A DNA stretch of 64,000 nucleotides, taken from positions 1 to 64,000 of the forward strand of contig JAQFVV010001035.1 of the NCBI GenBank assembly GCA_028023455.1, written 5' to 3'. A program made the position numbers and the translations under genes. Of this stretch, positions 1-13,613 are shown one piece after another. A model generated the notes under the pieces. That model worked only from the letters and a program-made list of their open reading frames with translations. It did no database searches and was not told the DNA's origin. Numbering within the stretch: the first letter of the stretch is position 1; every line of letters begins with the position of its first letter. This stretch comes from Epiperipatus broadwayi. Lineage: Eukaryota > Onychophora > Udeonychophora > Euonychophora > Peripatidae.

Positions 1-1100
1 TTTAAAATTATACGTATGAATAAAATTTGTATCATAACTTAAGTTAGCATTAAGTTAACCCTTAAACCGCTAATTTTATCATTGGTTGTATCAGATAAAA
101 ATCAAATCTTTTAATTGGCCAACTCACAAACTGAAGACAAAGCCTATTGTTAAAACATATTCGCCTATAATATTAAATTCAACTCAGATACGTTTATAAA
201 AAGTATATAATTAATTTTTAAGGTTGTGAAGACAACGAAAGTTCTTTCAAAAATAAATTGCTATTTATTTATTCTAAGATAATCAATATCGGCAACATAA
301 AAGTTATAATGTAAACAAAAAGATCGACTTTTACGTTATAGAAAAGTAAATATTTCTTTTTATTACAACTTCAATATTTGTACTAAAATCTTCAATATTT
401 TTCGAAAATAATTTTGTTTTTTTATTATTCTCTCTGAAAATTATGTTTAATTTCCATAAATATTATTTAATAATAATTTAAATCGTATTCGAAATGAAAA
501 TCTCAGCGTTTTTCTTTATTTTCTTTGATCAGGCAGTTTCTTTGTTCTTTCCAGCCAATCAGAATGTCTTTTTCGGCTGAGAGCATGCTAAGAACCAATC
601 ACAAATAATGTTCCTTCTTTGTTTAGGTTTAAATGCGTTTTTTTTTCTATTTTTTACTTCTAAAATAAATCAGAAAATGTCACCATCGTACAGAACTTTT
701 AAAAACGAATTCAATATGTATTTAACGAATTTTTTCGTATGAAAACAGGCTGAGTTAGAGTGATTTCAGATGTCGACGAGGAGCCTCGTCGGATGCGGGA
801 AAAGGGTTAAATGTAAGATGGTAATTATAACTTCTGATAACTGGCCTATAATTAGAATAGGTTATCCCATTAAAGACCATAAATAAAGTAAATGTATTAG
901 AAATAAATTTAATATTGTGCGTATTGCATATGGTGGGAGTAATCATTTTTTAAAAAAAAAAATAGTTAGTCAATAATTTTGAATAAAAGCTTCTACAAGG
1001 TTACCAAAATTTAATAAACAATGTATTGGTAATGAAATGTACCTTTAGTTAATCAATCGATATGATTGCATACAGGAGAAGTAGTAACCTCTAGTCCATA
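1..1100. other. AT-rich stretch without recognised gene
   Basis: No coding region can be supported; open frames are short and of biased composition. The only local signals are two CCAAT pentamers on the plus strand, near 554 and 595, inside a slightly less AT-rich patch (about 530-620). CCAAT pairs occur in animal promoters bound by NF-Y, but no TATA box, downstream exon or CpG-rich segment follows, so promoter function is not claimed. Confidence 0.4.
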
Positions 1101-1104
1101 ACAA

Positions 1105-1945
1105 AAAGAGTATACAGATTAATGTCAGTTATATTTTATATTTTTGTATTACTATGGGATTATTGAATAAATGTTCATATATTTTTTTTTTTGTGATAAT
1201 AATAAATTATAGTCTTGTTAAAATTTGTTGTAGATTCATTTTTTTTTGTTTTTATATGCTAAATATAAGTGTTTGCACAATATTTGCAAAACCTTTTCTT
1301 GAGTCCGAAATCATTCCAAATTCTTAAAAACTTAATATACCAGATAAATAAAGTTAAGCAGATCGGAATATGTCATTATATTTTAGTTTAATGATAATTA
1401 TTTATGGAGTTGAAAACTTAAGACTAAAGTTATTCCCAAACCATTAACTTTGGTTGCACATTATTCCATTTCCATTTAGTTAAATTGTCTAAGTAATAAA
1501 TCTTAGTTATATTATTGTGTTGTCATGGATGATAGAAGGACACAAAAAGCACCCTTGTCTTTTTATTATTCTGACTGAGATTCTGGAAAAAAAAAAGGCT
1601 GTGTTATTCAAAATTATACGTCATTATTGAATAGAATTATCATCTCTTTAAATAATATAGCAATTGGTATGAGAGATGAAGACACATTGAATTTAAGTAA
1701 AATAAATGTTTCCTATATCCGACCAGAATGCCAGTCATAGGCGACAACACAATACTGCCGAGCATTTCCTTACATGAAACAAAGAACCCTGAGATTAATA
1801 TTATTATAATTATTCTTTAAATTAATACGTGATCAATTATTGTTGTTATTACAATCGTGGCATGGCTTAAGAGAATTGAATGTACAATTGTATTATATGA
1901 AAGGTATTTTAGATCATATTGGAAAATTAATGGATATGTTGTGAA
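1105..1945 (+). repeat. Third, partial and diverged copy of the 4.6-kb inverted-pair element
   Basis: This stretch aligns by eye, in the same orientation, with about 27,640-28,520 of the right-hand 4.6-kb element. Shared landmarks include the stretch around 1,300 (TTCTTGAGTCCGAAATCATT), the segment around 1,520-1,585 (TTGTGTTGTCATGGAT, then AGCACCCTTGTCTTTT) and CATGGCTTAAGAGA near 1,861. Small insertions and deletions make it more diverged than the two full copies are from each other. It lacks both ends of the element, so it is an internal fragment. Confidence 0.8.
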
Positions 1946-2990
1946 CCCTAAACCACTTCTCATATATATTAATATAATAATACAATATATAGAAATATTA
2001 TAATATAAAAATAGTTTGTAAACAGAGTATGATATAAATAGTAAATTTAAAACCTTTAATGTATATATCTCTAGCTTACTGGCAATGTCTTAAAGAGTCC
2101 ATAAGAAAAGATTTATTTTAAGTCCAGGAAGAATTTGGTAAAAGGATACTATTTTTCAGAAAAATTGAATTAGATAAAAGTGCATATGCACCAATGTGGA
2201 TTGAAGTTTCTGTGTCTTCATTTATTGGTTTCAGTCATCTGGTATAATAGTTTGTTCTGGAATTGCTTGTCATATGAAAAAGTGAATTTAATGACATGGT
2301 ATATTGGAAGACAGTAGTTGGATGAGTTTATTGCCTCTCAGCAAACAAGTAAAACATGAGATGGTTATAGCTATATACTGGAGAGTGGAACTTGGTTTCC
2401 AGTGCTTTAGCTGTTCATAATGTTTAACATGGTCACTGGTAGAATATCTGGATACTACATATTAAAAAGGCAGGGTAATAATCATAAATAGAAGCAGAAT
2501 GGCAGTAGAGTAGAATGTGGAATGTAGAATGGAACAGAATAAACTGGAACAGTATAGATTAGCATGAAGAATAATTCTGAGAAAATTTTTATACCATTCA
2601 GTTTAATTAATTAGCCCATTTAATTTTCCAAGAATTTTCTTAATTAGCCAAGCCAGTGATTACATTTTTAACTTAGATATTCCAGTAATTATATAACTTA
2701 ATAGACATACACAAATTTTAATTAGATCAATCTGAGATTTTGCAGATATCAGAATGTTAAAACCAGGAACAAAAATTAATAATCAATTTTCTTAAAAAAA
2801 ATTAATTAATAAAAACAAACTAATTAATGATTGATAAAAAGTTTGTACATTAATAATTGTTTCTTTACTATGATTTTTTTTTACAGATTAATAATAATTT
2901 TAATTGCAAAGTACATATTTTTTTACAATTAAAAAAACCTGGACCAACATAATAAACACAAATTTATTAATGTGTGCATATGGCATAGAA
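1946..2990. other. Intergenic stretch, nothing recognised
   Basis: No open frame with recognisable domains. At about 2,490-2,560 there is an irregular purine-rich repetition of a TAGAATGGAA-like word. The segment 2,160-2,560 is a little less AT-rich than its surroundings, but I cannot assign it to a repeat family. Confidence 0.4.
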
Positions 2991-2996
2991 GCATAT

Positions 2997-3722
2997 ATGT
3001 ACACAGGAGGACCCAAAATAACTGTAATTTTGTAATAAAAATGTATATTTATTTATAGGTGTAGCAAATTGAATCACTTTTAAAAGTATAGTCTATTTAA
3101 TGCAATACACTTGTTTAAACCAGTTTGTTATTTTTCAAAATATCCAAAAACATTTTTTAACTAATGTGTTTTAATGCTTCTGCCCTTTCTCCCAGTTCTA
3201 AGTCTGCAAAAATTAATTGAGACATGTTTTCAAGAGATTAAAAAAATTGCATGAAGCAAGATCAAGCAAATACAGTTGATAAATAAGATGGATCATGCTG
3301 ACTTTAATTAAAATATGTTTCACACTCAAGGCTTTGAGAGATGACACTGTTGGGGAGGAGTCTACACTCTTTTCTTTGTACAAAATGATGTGCTTATGTT
3401 TTACTGCATTACATAAATCTTTCAGAACTTGCATAAAATATCTGACTGTTACAAATTAAGTCTGAGAAAAAAATGATGTTTGTATCAAATTGGTATTAAT
3501 AATTCAAACACTTTGGCCATTATAAAAAAATTGATATAAATGTAAAATGCACTTTACAAAAAAAATGTGTTATGTGGCTCCACAATTTCACATGATGATG
3601 TTATTTGGAACATTATTGCAGAAGGATTCCTGCAAAAAAATATGTAATAGCTGAAGTATATACTTTGGTAAGCATGCAAACCAGAAAACAATTCTAGTTA
3701 TTTGTGTATGCCCCCTCATATA
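2997..3722 (-). mobile_element. Internally deleted mariner-type DNA transposon relic
   Basis: The element is about 0.73 kb, against roughly 1.3 kb for a full mariner, so much of it is missing. The low-coordinate end reads ACACAGGAGGACCCAAAATA from 3,001. The complement of about 3,687-3,720 gives a related sequence (TATGAGGGGGCATACACAAA), which I read as the diverged partner inverted repeat. Both outer ends sit in TA-rich DNA (TATAT), as expected for TA-targeting Tc1/mariner elements. The interior carries a decayed C-terminal transposase fragment on the minus strand. The pairing of the two ends is by eye and imperfect. Confidence 0.6.
3213..3434 (-). pseudogene. Mariner transposase C-terminal fragment (dead)
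   Basis: The 73-codon minus-strand frame aligns with the C-terminal third of mariner (DD34D) transposases. Its start, VLKDLCNAVKHKHIILYK, corresponds to the usual 'VL+RLR-AVRRKRPELW' segment. ALSVKHILIKVSM follows where the family has 'LSVREFLAKN', and LDLASCNFFNLL matches the 'PDLAPCDFFLF' block. The second catalytic aspartate (family HHDNAPAH) is replaced: the aligned residues are SSPTVSS. The third aspartate position (LDLAS) is kept. The N-terminal helix-turn-helix and first catalytic aspartate are absent. It cannot encode an active transposase. Confidence 0.75.
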
Positions 3723-6700
3723 TATATATTGTGCCCTTATCTGTAGGTCATAATAAGGTAGAAAGGTCAATTACTAAAAAATTTTAAATTTTAAGTTATA
3801 TTTGTATGATATATAAATAATAGTAGGATAATTAGATTTTATAGTACAATTTAAAGCTGAAAATACCTGGTATATAAAAATGTAATAGATTATTTTAAGA
3901 GAAAACAGTTAAATAAAGCTTAATTATATTCTTGCTTATGGTTGTAAAAGCTGGCCATATAAAATAACACAGCTATAAATAGTTAAAAGTATATTAATAA
4001 TTTGAGTATAATATTTTAAAACTAATAAATTAAATAAATGCTATATGTAGTGTATAATTATATTTAATAGTCAAAATTAATAGAGTATAGTTTAAAATAA
4101 ACTTTAAGATGGTGAGAATTATATTTAGTTCAACATTTTTAAATTATTTTCCAAATTTTTAAAAAATATATCAGTTTTGGTAATTTAGACCGAGACGTAA
4201 ATAAAAAATCATTTGATAAAGTTAGTAATCACGTGACTGTACATCATATACCTTCACACACATGCTTATTAGAATAATAATAAAGTTTGTGAATTAGGAA
4301 ACTAAATATAATTGCCATCGATCCTTAAGGTGAAAGTTTAAATGTTAAATATTATTTTAATAATTATTTTAAAAGCTTAAATGATTTTGATAAAACTATA
4401 ATTGAATTAAAAAGTACTAGTCTAAATAATATTTAAGACATTACGTCATCAATTCTTTATTTTTAACAGTCTAGTATGTTATAAAACTAAAATGTGTAAA
4501 TTTGTTCGCGCTAAAAAGTCAAAAACCAATCAACGGAGGTAATTTAGCAGACAAAAATATAAGAATTAGACGAAGCAGGAAGGGAGAAGTAATGTGAAAG
4601 TGAAAGAGAAAGTAACATATTTTTTAGCTGATAACACCGTAGCTGGAAAAGTGATATAAATTTAAAATTTTGTATTTATTTTAAAAGATCTTTTGTAACA
4701 TATAATATATTTTGACTGCCTCTATATGGATTGCTAATTTTAAAAGTTATCTTACCAGGATATTTTATTCAAGTTTAACCAAAAACCCTACAGTAAAATG
4801 GAAGTACAGGGAAAAATACCTAAAAATATTGCTAAAGGAAAAATATTTGGAAAGTGCCTTAATACAGCTTTATTTATGCTCAACCAGAAACTTATTATTA
4901 TAACTCAGAGAAATATAATTGGGACGCTATATGAAAACTTAAAAGAGAAGTTACTTGCCATCAGGATAAAAATTATGACGCACAATTTTATAAGGCTACT
5001 TTAAAGTTATTTTATTCTTCTCTATGGAAGATTTTAATATGCATTTTTATTATAAAGGAAAATTATATAAAAGTAATAATGAAGAAAAAATGTTTATCTT
5101 TTAAAAAGAGATATTACAAAATATAGTACCAGAATTTAAATAAAGAAAAAAGTTATAGAGTAATATGAAAGAGTTATTGTGTTATATACAAAAGGAACCG
5201 AAGAAAAAACTTTATCTAAGAAGAATAAAATATTATAAAGTGTTCATTGGAGAAAATGCTTGATAAAAAAAAAATATAAACTTAAATTACTTAATGAAAA
5301 TGGATCCATGGAAATAGAAAAATTTCATTGAATATTTAAATAAAAGTACCTAGAAGATGCATCGGAAAAGTCGCGCGGGAAAATACTAGCAGACAATATC
5401 AGAAGAGAATATCAGAATTAATAATTGTGTTCAATATTATGAAAACCAAGGATTGTTGTCTATGAATATTTATTAAACAGAGCAGTAATTGTTTACTTTA
5501 AATAGAACAATAAGTGACTGAAGAAGAAATAAAATAATATTTTTTTTTAGCTTTAATATGAACGGTTCAAGAAAGTTTGATGAAGAAGTACCGTAAATAT
5601 AATTTAAATATTTTTACTAATTTATTTTAAAATATAAAATGCTATGTGAGATTAGGGAAAACATATAAACATAAATTTAGTAATATTAAAAAATTAAATA
5701 TAATAGCTTGATATAATGATAGAAATATTGTTTTTTAAAAATAAAGTGTATGTATGAAAGTTTTATATCTACAAGAATCAATGGGATGGTGAAGCCTACG
5801 GAATGCGATCGAGAAGATAAAGATCGTTTGGTAATTTTGATATTTATTTATAATGCATAATGTATTTTTTTTAGATCATCGATTGATTAAGAATGATGTG
5901 TGAAAGTTTAATTTATATGTACACATTTTATACAACATTAAAACATATTATGAGATAGGAGTAATTCTGAATATGCATGCAATAAGTTATTTAAAGTATA
6001 TTAATAATATAATTCGACAGAACAATTTTGTGATTCTTTTGAACTTTCATGTTGTAAAGTATTCAGATATTTTAAAATAGTTTGTATATGAGAAAATATA
6101 CGAGGAAAGTAGTAAAAAGATTTTCTTAAAGAACAGCGGAATAGTTTTGAAATAAATGAATTTTATTATTGTTAGAAATGCAGATAGAATTTGTCGATGT
6201 ACCGTATAGAAAAATGTTGAGAAATAAGATCGGATAGTGACTTGGTAGTACTAGTGGAGAGGAAACCAAGATGATGTTTTTTTGTTAAGAAATAGGAAAA
6301 ATAAAGTATTTGGATCATAGTTAGTTTGTGTGAATTCAGTATAGTTAACTAAGTCCTATGACTGAACACATATAGTTTGGACAATGTTTTTGTGTATCTT
6401 TAAACTTTTTGATGTTATAATAAAGCTGAAGAAATAGCTTTAGCATCACTCCTATAATAGAGGTTGGTAGACAGATAAATGTCACTCCTCTATAGTGTCT
6501 TTTAATTCACTGTGCCATTATTGTAAAGGTATATGATGAATAATATTCTAGTTATATTTTGATCCTATGCATCTATCTTCGCTATCCTTGTTTCGTGAAT
6601 CTGCATCGTCAGAAAGATATTTTTCAAAGAAATAATGAATAAAATAGAATTGAAGATATGTTATCATTTATGTAAAAATAGTTTAGTTACTGGAATGTAT

Positions 6701-8377
6701 AGAACTGTGTAACTTTAAAATTGAAAGTCCAAAATATCATAAAGAGAGAAAGAATCATATAATCCAGTTTTAAAATTAATTCGGAAATGAATATAAGATT
6801 TTAAAAGAGAAATCTAAACAAAGTTTTTTTTTAAGAGTTATAATAAAATTTGAATGTTTTAAATAATATTTAGAAAATAAATATTGCATATTTATTAAGA
6901 AAATAATTCAATAATGTGTAATAAACATATATTTGTGCATGGTATAATAATAGTTGTAAATATCATCCGAAGTAAAGCTTTAATGAGTATATTAGGATTA
7001 ATAAATAGCGGATAATGAACAATAAAACCTAATACCAAATGTAGAAGAATGTCTTTGAATTTGTAGGATTTCATACAACCAATATAACACTAGAATTTTA
7101 TTGTTTTTGTATAATTTTTAAGACGAATGTAATTTTGTAAAAATATAATTTTAATGTTATTAGGGATACAAAGTGTTAATGATAATCCGATAAGAAATTC
7201 ATTTTGTAACAAGATAACCATAATAAGAAATCCAATAATAATAATACTGTATTGTCTTAAGCATTTAAAAGATAAGAGTTAACTAGAAAAATAAATAGAA
7301 GTTTGATTTTCATTTTTTATAAACTAGGAAACTAAATTGTGATAGGAGAGTAAGGATATCCAATGTACATAATGTAAAATATTGTTATTTATTGATGTTA
7401 TTAATAAACTTTGTTGTAAATTTATTTTAAAGTTTTGTGTCCTCATTGTTATTTCTCCACATGGATGCATGATCTCACAATACATGTATAATTGAAACAG
7501 ACATATAGTTTTTGCACAAAAAGGTAAACGTAAAAGTGTTATAATAATTTTTAGAATTTATTGATATGTTAAAATTAAAAGATCATAATTATATTATTTG
7601 TTGGTCATAAGTCGGTTGCCACAATATTACATTAAAATATATGCTAATGTTGCCACACGTATTCTGTTGTCAGATTATTAAAATACTACCACGCACGTAT
7701 TTATTTATTTCATTTAGGAAGAAATAAGATTATATTATACTATCGTTGTTATTGTTATTATTTATTATTGTTAGTTGCTGTGTAGTAGATTATGACAATA
7801 AAATTCCCTTTTCATAGTTTACTACCGTAATTTTAAATCAGTTAGAATACAATTTATGAACCTGAGATTTCATTTTATTTATTTTATTTATTTTCTTCAT
7901 TTTATTTAATTGAGCTAGATTCTTATTACAAAGAATATTAAGATATAATTATTATTTTAATCGTAGTGAAAAGAGCTTAGAAAGTCGTAAGAATACTATA
8001 AGTTAGTTATTTAGTATAGTAAAAGGGGGAATAGTGTTCTTATGCCATTGAGATAGTATCATGTGGATAATATCTCAATGTAGTCTATCTCGTTCCGTAT
8101 CGTCACTCCATGTCTCATGAAAATAATAAATATTTGTTAATTCATTTTAAAAATATAACCGTATTTGTATTTTAAAGATTAGAGCTAGTAATCATTTTTA
8201 TTTAATGCTGAATATTTCATTTATTTATTTGGTAACTGAGCTAGAACCAATTTAAACATTGTATATATAAATTTTGGAGGACGATCATGCAGTGGGGGAG
8301 GTTAGAATATATATATAATTGAACATTTATAAATTGTATCATTTATAATTTGGATTTGTAGGCGTGGAATTGTATAT
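3723..8377. other. Long AT-rich stretch without recognised gene
   Basis: Several short open frames exist (for example around 4,712-5,004), but their composition is that of random AT-rich DNA and none carries a motif I know. A TTACGTCATC word (ATF/CREB-like) lies near 4,440 without supporting context. At about 8,301 the sequence AGGTTAGAATATATATATA is the same as the outer terminus of the 4.6-kb element at 28,877. The adjoining upstream sequence does not match, so this could be chance or the end of a relative. Confidence 0.4.
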
Positions 8378-8665
8378 ATAGGTGAGTCAAGATGTACATT
8401 GGGAGAATAAACTAAAGAGCACTTGCTGTTGTTAAAAAGTGTTCAGAAATTGAATCAAAATTGCAAAGTAGATAATAATGTTTCAGCATACATTTTTATG
8501 ACCATAATAATTCATATATTTATGATATTAAATTCAATTATAATAATGTTAAAATATTGCAAATTAAAAAAATAACAAAATAAAATAAAATAAAAGAAGT
8601 TATGGTAATATACAAATACTAACATGACTTAATTAACAGGCAGACTGCAAACATTAAGATCACAG
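8378..8665 (+). repeat. Dispersed repeat, copy 1 (partner at about 60.56-60.85 kb)
   Basis: The segment aligns in direct orientation with about 60,563-60,848. Both have ATGTACATTGG, then ACTAAAGAGCAC, a TATTAAAAAG/TGTTAAAAAG block, ATGTTTCA, TTTTTATGA, AATTATAATAATGT and finally a CATGA...TTAA..AACAG end. Divergence with small indels is visible. One plus-strand frame in each copy contains a 'TKEHL-LLK' stretch that faintly resembles the segment after the YxDD motif of LTR-retrotransposon RT. That is too weak for an assignment, so I annotate only the repeat relationship. Confidence 0.7.
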
Positions 8666-8720
8666 AATTGTGGGAAGGTTAGCCTTTCAAAGTGTTAGTT
8701 GACAAAGACTATATATATAT

Positions 8721-8920
8721 TAGAATTGAAATAATATATTTAATGGTTTACAAACTATTACAAACAATCTTTAAATCTGCAGAAGTACTTTCAGTTAATT
8801 TTTTTTTTTAATTTAATGGCAGTTGAGGCAGGTTTAAGAAATTAACCAAAAGTACTTCTGTGGATTTAAGGATTGTTTGTAATAGTTTGTAAACCATTAA
8901 ATTTATTATTTCAATTATAA
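8721..8920. mobile_element. Foldback / MITE-like element with about 75-bp terminal inverted repeats
   Basis: The left arm (8,721-8,793, containing TTTAATGGTTTACAAAC and TCTGCAGAAGTACTTT) is the reverse complement of the right arm (8,843-8,919, containing AGTACTTCTG and GTTTGTAAACCATTAAA). A core of about 50 bp between them contains GGCAGTTGAGGCAGG. There is no coding capacity. A half copy at 22.14-22.25 kb shows that it is a family. Superfamily unassigned; the flanks are AT-rich and no target duplication can be fixed. Confidence 0.75.
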
Positions 8921-11900
8921 TTAAAATTTTGTTTTTAATTAACTGACATTTTATTTATTTTACATATATATATATATATAAAAGACTGAAATTAAGTTTG
9001 ATCTTTGCCAATATAAAATATATTTAACATAAGTTAAACAATGAGATAGCAAAGATCTATCTCAATATATATATAATGTAAGGTGGGGGTGTGTTTATGA
9101 GGGATAGGTATTGTAAGCAGAAATACAATATGCAAAAAAAAAATATAAACTCATTTATAAATAAAAATGTGTATACCAATACAGTGGTGTGACAATTGTA
9201 GAGTCATGCTTAATAGAATCCATAAATGATATCTATATCTTTTGATGCAAACAATTAGCTTAGCACAATATTAATAGTAATGTTTATCAATCTAAATTCC
9301 CACTAATGATGATCAAAACCAAAGAGTTCTCACACTTAAATAATATATAGTTAAATTTAACAAATCATTGACATAATTACTAATCATTACTTTCATTCAA
9401 ACATTGAGAAGGGATTTACATCTTATTTATTTGAATATATATATATATATATATATATCCTCAACTTTAGGCAAATAGTCGATTGAAAATAACTCTGGAA
9501 CAGAACAAGGAATGCTAGTGTGTTATGATAGTAATAATAAGATTATGTATACCTGGGCACTAAATTGTAACTATGAAATCGTAATGTCCACCAGAGATCA
9601 TCATCCATGCTTATCACTATAGGACATAATGAAGAAAGCAATTAAATTGTCTCAGAGAAAAATATAATGTTGATCCATCCAATTCAATTTATTATGGTCT
9701 TAATTTTAAACTTAATAACAATTATGTAAATCCTCTCCAGATAAGTTAGTACTGCTAACAAAATAATATAGACCGCTTTCTTCCATGACTTTATACAGAT
9801 ATATGATCTCGAGTGGTAATTACAAGAATTTTGTGTATATTTCTAATATATAAATGACTAGAAATAAATCAATGATCGATATGGAGAACTCATAACTTAT
9901 GTTTATAATATATAAGATTATTATTTAATTTAAAGTAGAATAAAAGAAATGTTATAAGTCCTTCCATTTAACCCAACTACTATTTTTTTTCTCAGCATCT
10001 ATCACTTTTAATAGTCACAATTATATAATACTAACTGTCTGTGTTATGCTTCTCTTTTATATTTTCTTAGCTGACAACTCTTAATCTTATTTCATTAAAC
10101 ACACACATATGCCTTCCAACTAACTATAGATTCATTATCATTATTATAATAGTATTTATCGATGTTAATACTTACACTGCTTGACTTCCAAGCTAGCTCT
10201 CTTAGATTTAATAATCGAAGTACTCAAATTTCTCAAGGTCTTGATCTGCTAATGAGGTGCAATTATTAACGATTACAATGCAATGGATATCATCCCAAAA
10301 CTTGCTAAATTAAATTTTCATGTGAGTTTACCAGTGGGAATCATGTTAAATACCAAAAGCAGGAAAGGGATTTTATGTCTACTCCTAATATCTATAACAT
10401 TGCAACAAACCATATGACTAAATTTAACATATCTAAACTGACTAATTTCTTTCATTTTATTTTATTTCATATCACCTGTTTGCCACAATTTAACTAGCAC
10501 TTTTAAATCTATTACATTTTAGGAGTCAGGTATATTCTTTATCCTCACGAAATGCTCACCCCACCTATATATAAAAAATTTCTTGGTTGTTGTTTTACAC
10601 AGGCGAATTATGGAAATCAATGGTGAAAGTAAACAATGGAAGTAAACCATGGAAATCAATCATGGAAATCAATGCACCATCAACACTCATCCCAGTTTTA
10701 TGAACCAGACAGGTCACTTTTACACGTTAAGGCATAGCAATGACTATTCAAATACTTTTCACACATCTAATAATAGGCATATAATTTTGATAATAATAAC
10801 AAATCTTTCATTTTCTTTGACAAATATATAAGAATTTATGCTTTCTCATTATTATACATTAACATTTTTTTTCAATAGTTTTCTTATAGGTCAAAATCTT
10901 TTTTTTTTTAAAAAAAAAAATCCTATCACTGTTAAATATGTATTAAACATACTACGAACATATAAATAAAAGCAAAATAAATAAATAATAAGATATTATG
11001 CATTGTCTCTTTGGTTTGGGTTCTCTCAAAGCTACATCTTAATATTTTGTACAGTCAAGATCAATTTGACAGAAAACATGTATGTATTGTTCACACACCA
11101 ATTACCATTTTTTAGTTCACAACCTTGGAAAACACATTATATCTATCTTACTTTAATGATTATGGACACACATAAAATTCTTTTCATTCAGGATGTAGCT
11201 ACATTTATAATGATAATTAAAACTGCTGAAAATTAATCCTGCACATTACTTTCACATTTTAAATGTTTTTTCTTCCCAGGTTCAAATCCAGATGCTTGGT
11301 TTTACATTTTCATCTATACCTTTATTTCTTTAAGCTTTATTTTTTTAAGTTTCTTTTACGAGAAAAAAAAAATTTAAAAAAATATTGTTATAGATGCTTT
11401 TTTTTCATGTATATTCTTACTGGAGTCATAATCAAAAAAAATTACTAATAAGCATGGTGAGTATTTAACTAACTTTGTATTAAAGTCCAATCATTCCTTG
11501 GAGTTTTAATTAACTAAGCTATAGATAAAATATTGTTCCTGAGGTGTCTTCTTTTAAATGAACTTTTAAAAGCCAAATATGAAGATTGAGGTATTGAGTA
11601 CACAACTTTTTGTTGCAAACTAATTTTACCATAATTGATTTTGAACAGAGATTTGTAAACCATTTATTTGTTTTTAGCTGGTAATCTTAAGTAATATGTA
11701 CACACTTCTTAGTAAATTGAGTCAATTGCTGTCTGAGAGAAAATGGTCAGAGAAGATGATCAGATATTGAATTAGGAAAAAATATATCCCCTTTACTTCA
11801 CTTGCACTAGGTTTTATACAAAAAAGGCCACCCACAAGTTTTTTTTTGCTTGATTCTTCTCATCTATGATTCTCTCTCCAAAGGCAACCTTTGACACTAT

Positions 11901-12000
11901 TTGTTAAATGTTGGTTTTGGTTTATTGTTTTCAGCTCCGATGATTAAGTTTTAATTTTTCCTTTCTTAACACATTTCACACCACTCTGATTTACAAGAAA
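8921..12000. other. AT-rich stretch with small microsatellites, no recognised gene
   Basis: Contains (TA)n tracts at about 8,965-8,980 and 9,436-9,458 and a short inverted pair (GATCTTTGC near 9,000, GCAAAGATC near 9,049). At 10,609-10,676 an imperfect tandem of a 16-18 bp word (ATGGAAATCAATCA-like) repeats about four times. The open frames at 10,649-10,831, 11,003-11,236 and 11,263-11,448 have no domain signature and AT-driven composition; I do not consider them genes. Confidence 0.45.
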
Positions 12001-12032
12001 TGTAATATATATATATATCATCATCATCATTA

Positions 12033-13613
12033 TCAACAATTATCAATCCACTGCAGGATGAAGGTCTCTCCAAGTTTAATCCATCTTCTCCGATCTTTAG
12101 CTTCTCTTCTCCACATCACCCCTACACATTTTCTTATTTCATCCATCCATCTTACATGTGGTCTCCTTCTGGGTCTTTTACAATCTCTTGGAATCCAGTT
12201 TAAAATTTCAATTGTCCATCTATTATCATCTCTTCTAGCAATATGTCCAGCCCAACTCCACTTCAATCTTTTAATTTTTTCAATGAGGTCAGTAACACCT
12301 GTTTGTTCTCTTACCCATACATTGCGTTTTCGATCTCTTCTTGTTACTCCCAACATACATCTCTCCATACTTCTTTGAGTGGTCTGAAGTCTCTGTATTG
12401 ATCTTCTATTAAGTGTCCAAGTCTCAGATCCATAAGTAAGAACTGGTAAAACACATTTGTTAAAAACCTTTCTTTTCAAACACATAGGCATATTTCCTTT
12501 TAATATCAAGTTATTTCTACCAAAAGCACTCCAACCAAGTTTAATTCTATGATTAATTTCCTCTATTATGTTTCCATCTGTATTAATAATCTGACCAAGG
12601 TATTTGTAACTCTTAACTTCTTCTAATTCATCATAATCAATCTTTATTTTCATATTTTGAGCAAATCGATTAAACATTACTTTAGTCTTTTTAACATTTA
12701 TCTTTAGTCCTACTTTCCTACTTTCATCTGATAACTCCTGCAACATTTCCTGCAGCTCGGAAGCATTATTTGCAAAAACAACTACATCATCTGCGAAATC
12801 TAAATGACTTAAATAATCTCCATTTACTTTCACTCCTTTAGTTTCCCATTTTAATCCACAAAATACTTCTTGCAGCACTGCTGTAAAAAGTTTTGGAGAT
12901 ATGGAGTCACCTTGTCTTACACCTTTCTCAATGTTGACTTTCCCAGTATCATTATGTAATCTAATTGTTGCTGTTGCATTTTTATAAATATTCTTTAAAA
13001 TATGACAATATCCTGGATCTATACCTTGATGATCCAATGCTTTAATCACTGAAGAAATGTTTATAGAATCAAATGCCTTTTCATAATCTACAAATCCAAA
13101 ACATAATGACAACTCATATTCATTTGTCCTTTCTATAACTTCTCTCAATACTTGAATATGATCTACTGTACTAAAACCACTTTTAAATCCAGCTTGTTCT
13201 CTTGGTTGGTGAAAATCCAAGGTTCTCTGTAGACGAGTTGTAATTATCTTGGTAAAAATTTTATATAAAACTGATAAAAGGCTGATAGGTCTGTAATTTC
13301 TAATATCTTCTTTATCACCTTTTTTAAATATTAATATTATTACTGCATTCTTCCAATCATCCGGTACATCTTTATCATTTAGACATTTGGTATATAACTT
13401 TGCTAATATTTTTTCTGTTTCTTCACCTGCTTCTTTTAATATATCAATTATAATTCCATCATTACCTGGAGCCTTTCCTTTTTTCATACATTTAATTGCA
13501 TTTCTCACTTCTTCATTTAAAATTCTGGGCAATTCGGAAGATGTAATAGATATAGGAGGTACTTGTTCTTTATTACTATATAATTCTTGATAAAAATCTT
13601 CTACCAATTTCAT
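12033..13613 (-). pseudogene. RTE LINE ORF, reverse transcriptase half
   Basis: The 526-codon frame continues the endonuclease ORF after the frameshift. The RT frame is open upstream of the Met shown, to about 13,660, so this is a continuation and not an independent gene. RT motifs in order: [72 protein letters not shown] (motif A), [13 protein letters not shown] (motif B) and [12 protein letters not shown] (motif C, FADD) near residue 275. A C-terminal segment follows with [12 protein letters not shown] and [14 protein letters not shown], as in RTE and related animal endonuclease-RT proteins. All catalytic aspartates are intact. The protein would reverse transcribe its own RNA at the nicked target. 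The long plus-strand frames here are antisense shadows. Confidence 0.92.

Noticed and set aside
530-620. Two CCAAT boxes as a host gene promoter
   Set aside because: No TATA box, start region or downstream exon; two pentamers are expected by chance in this length.
8290-8320. AGGTTAGAATATATATATA as the end of another 4.6-kb element
   Set aside because: Adjoining sequence does not match the element interior; a 19-bp match that is half TA repeat can be chance.
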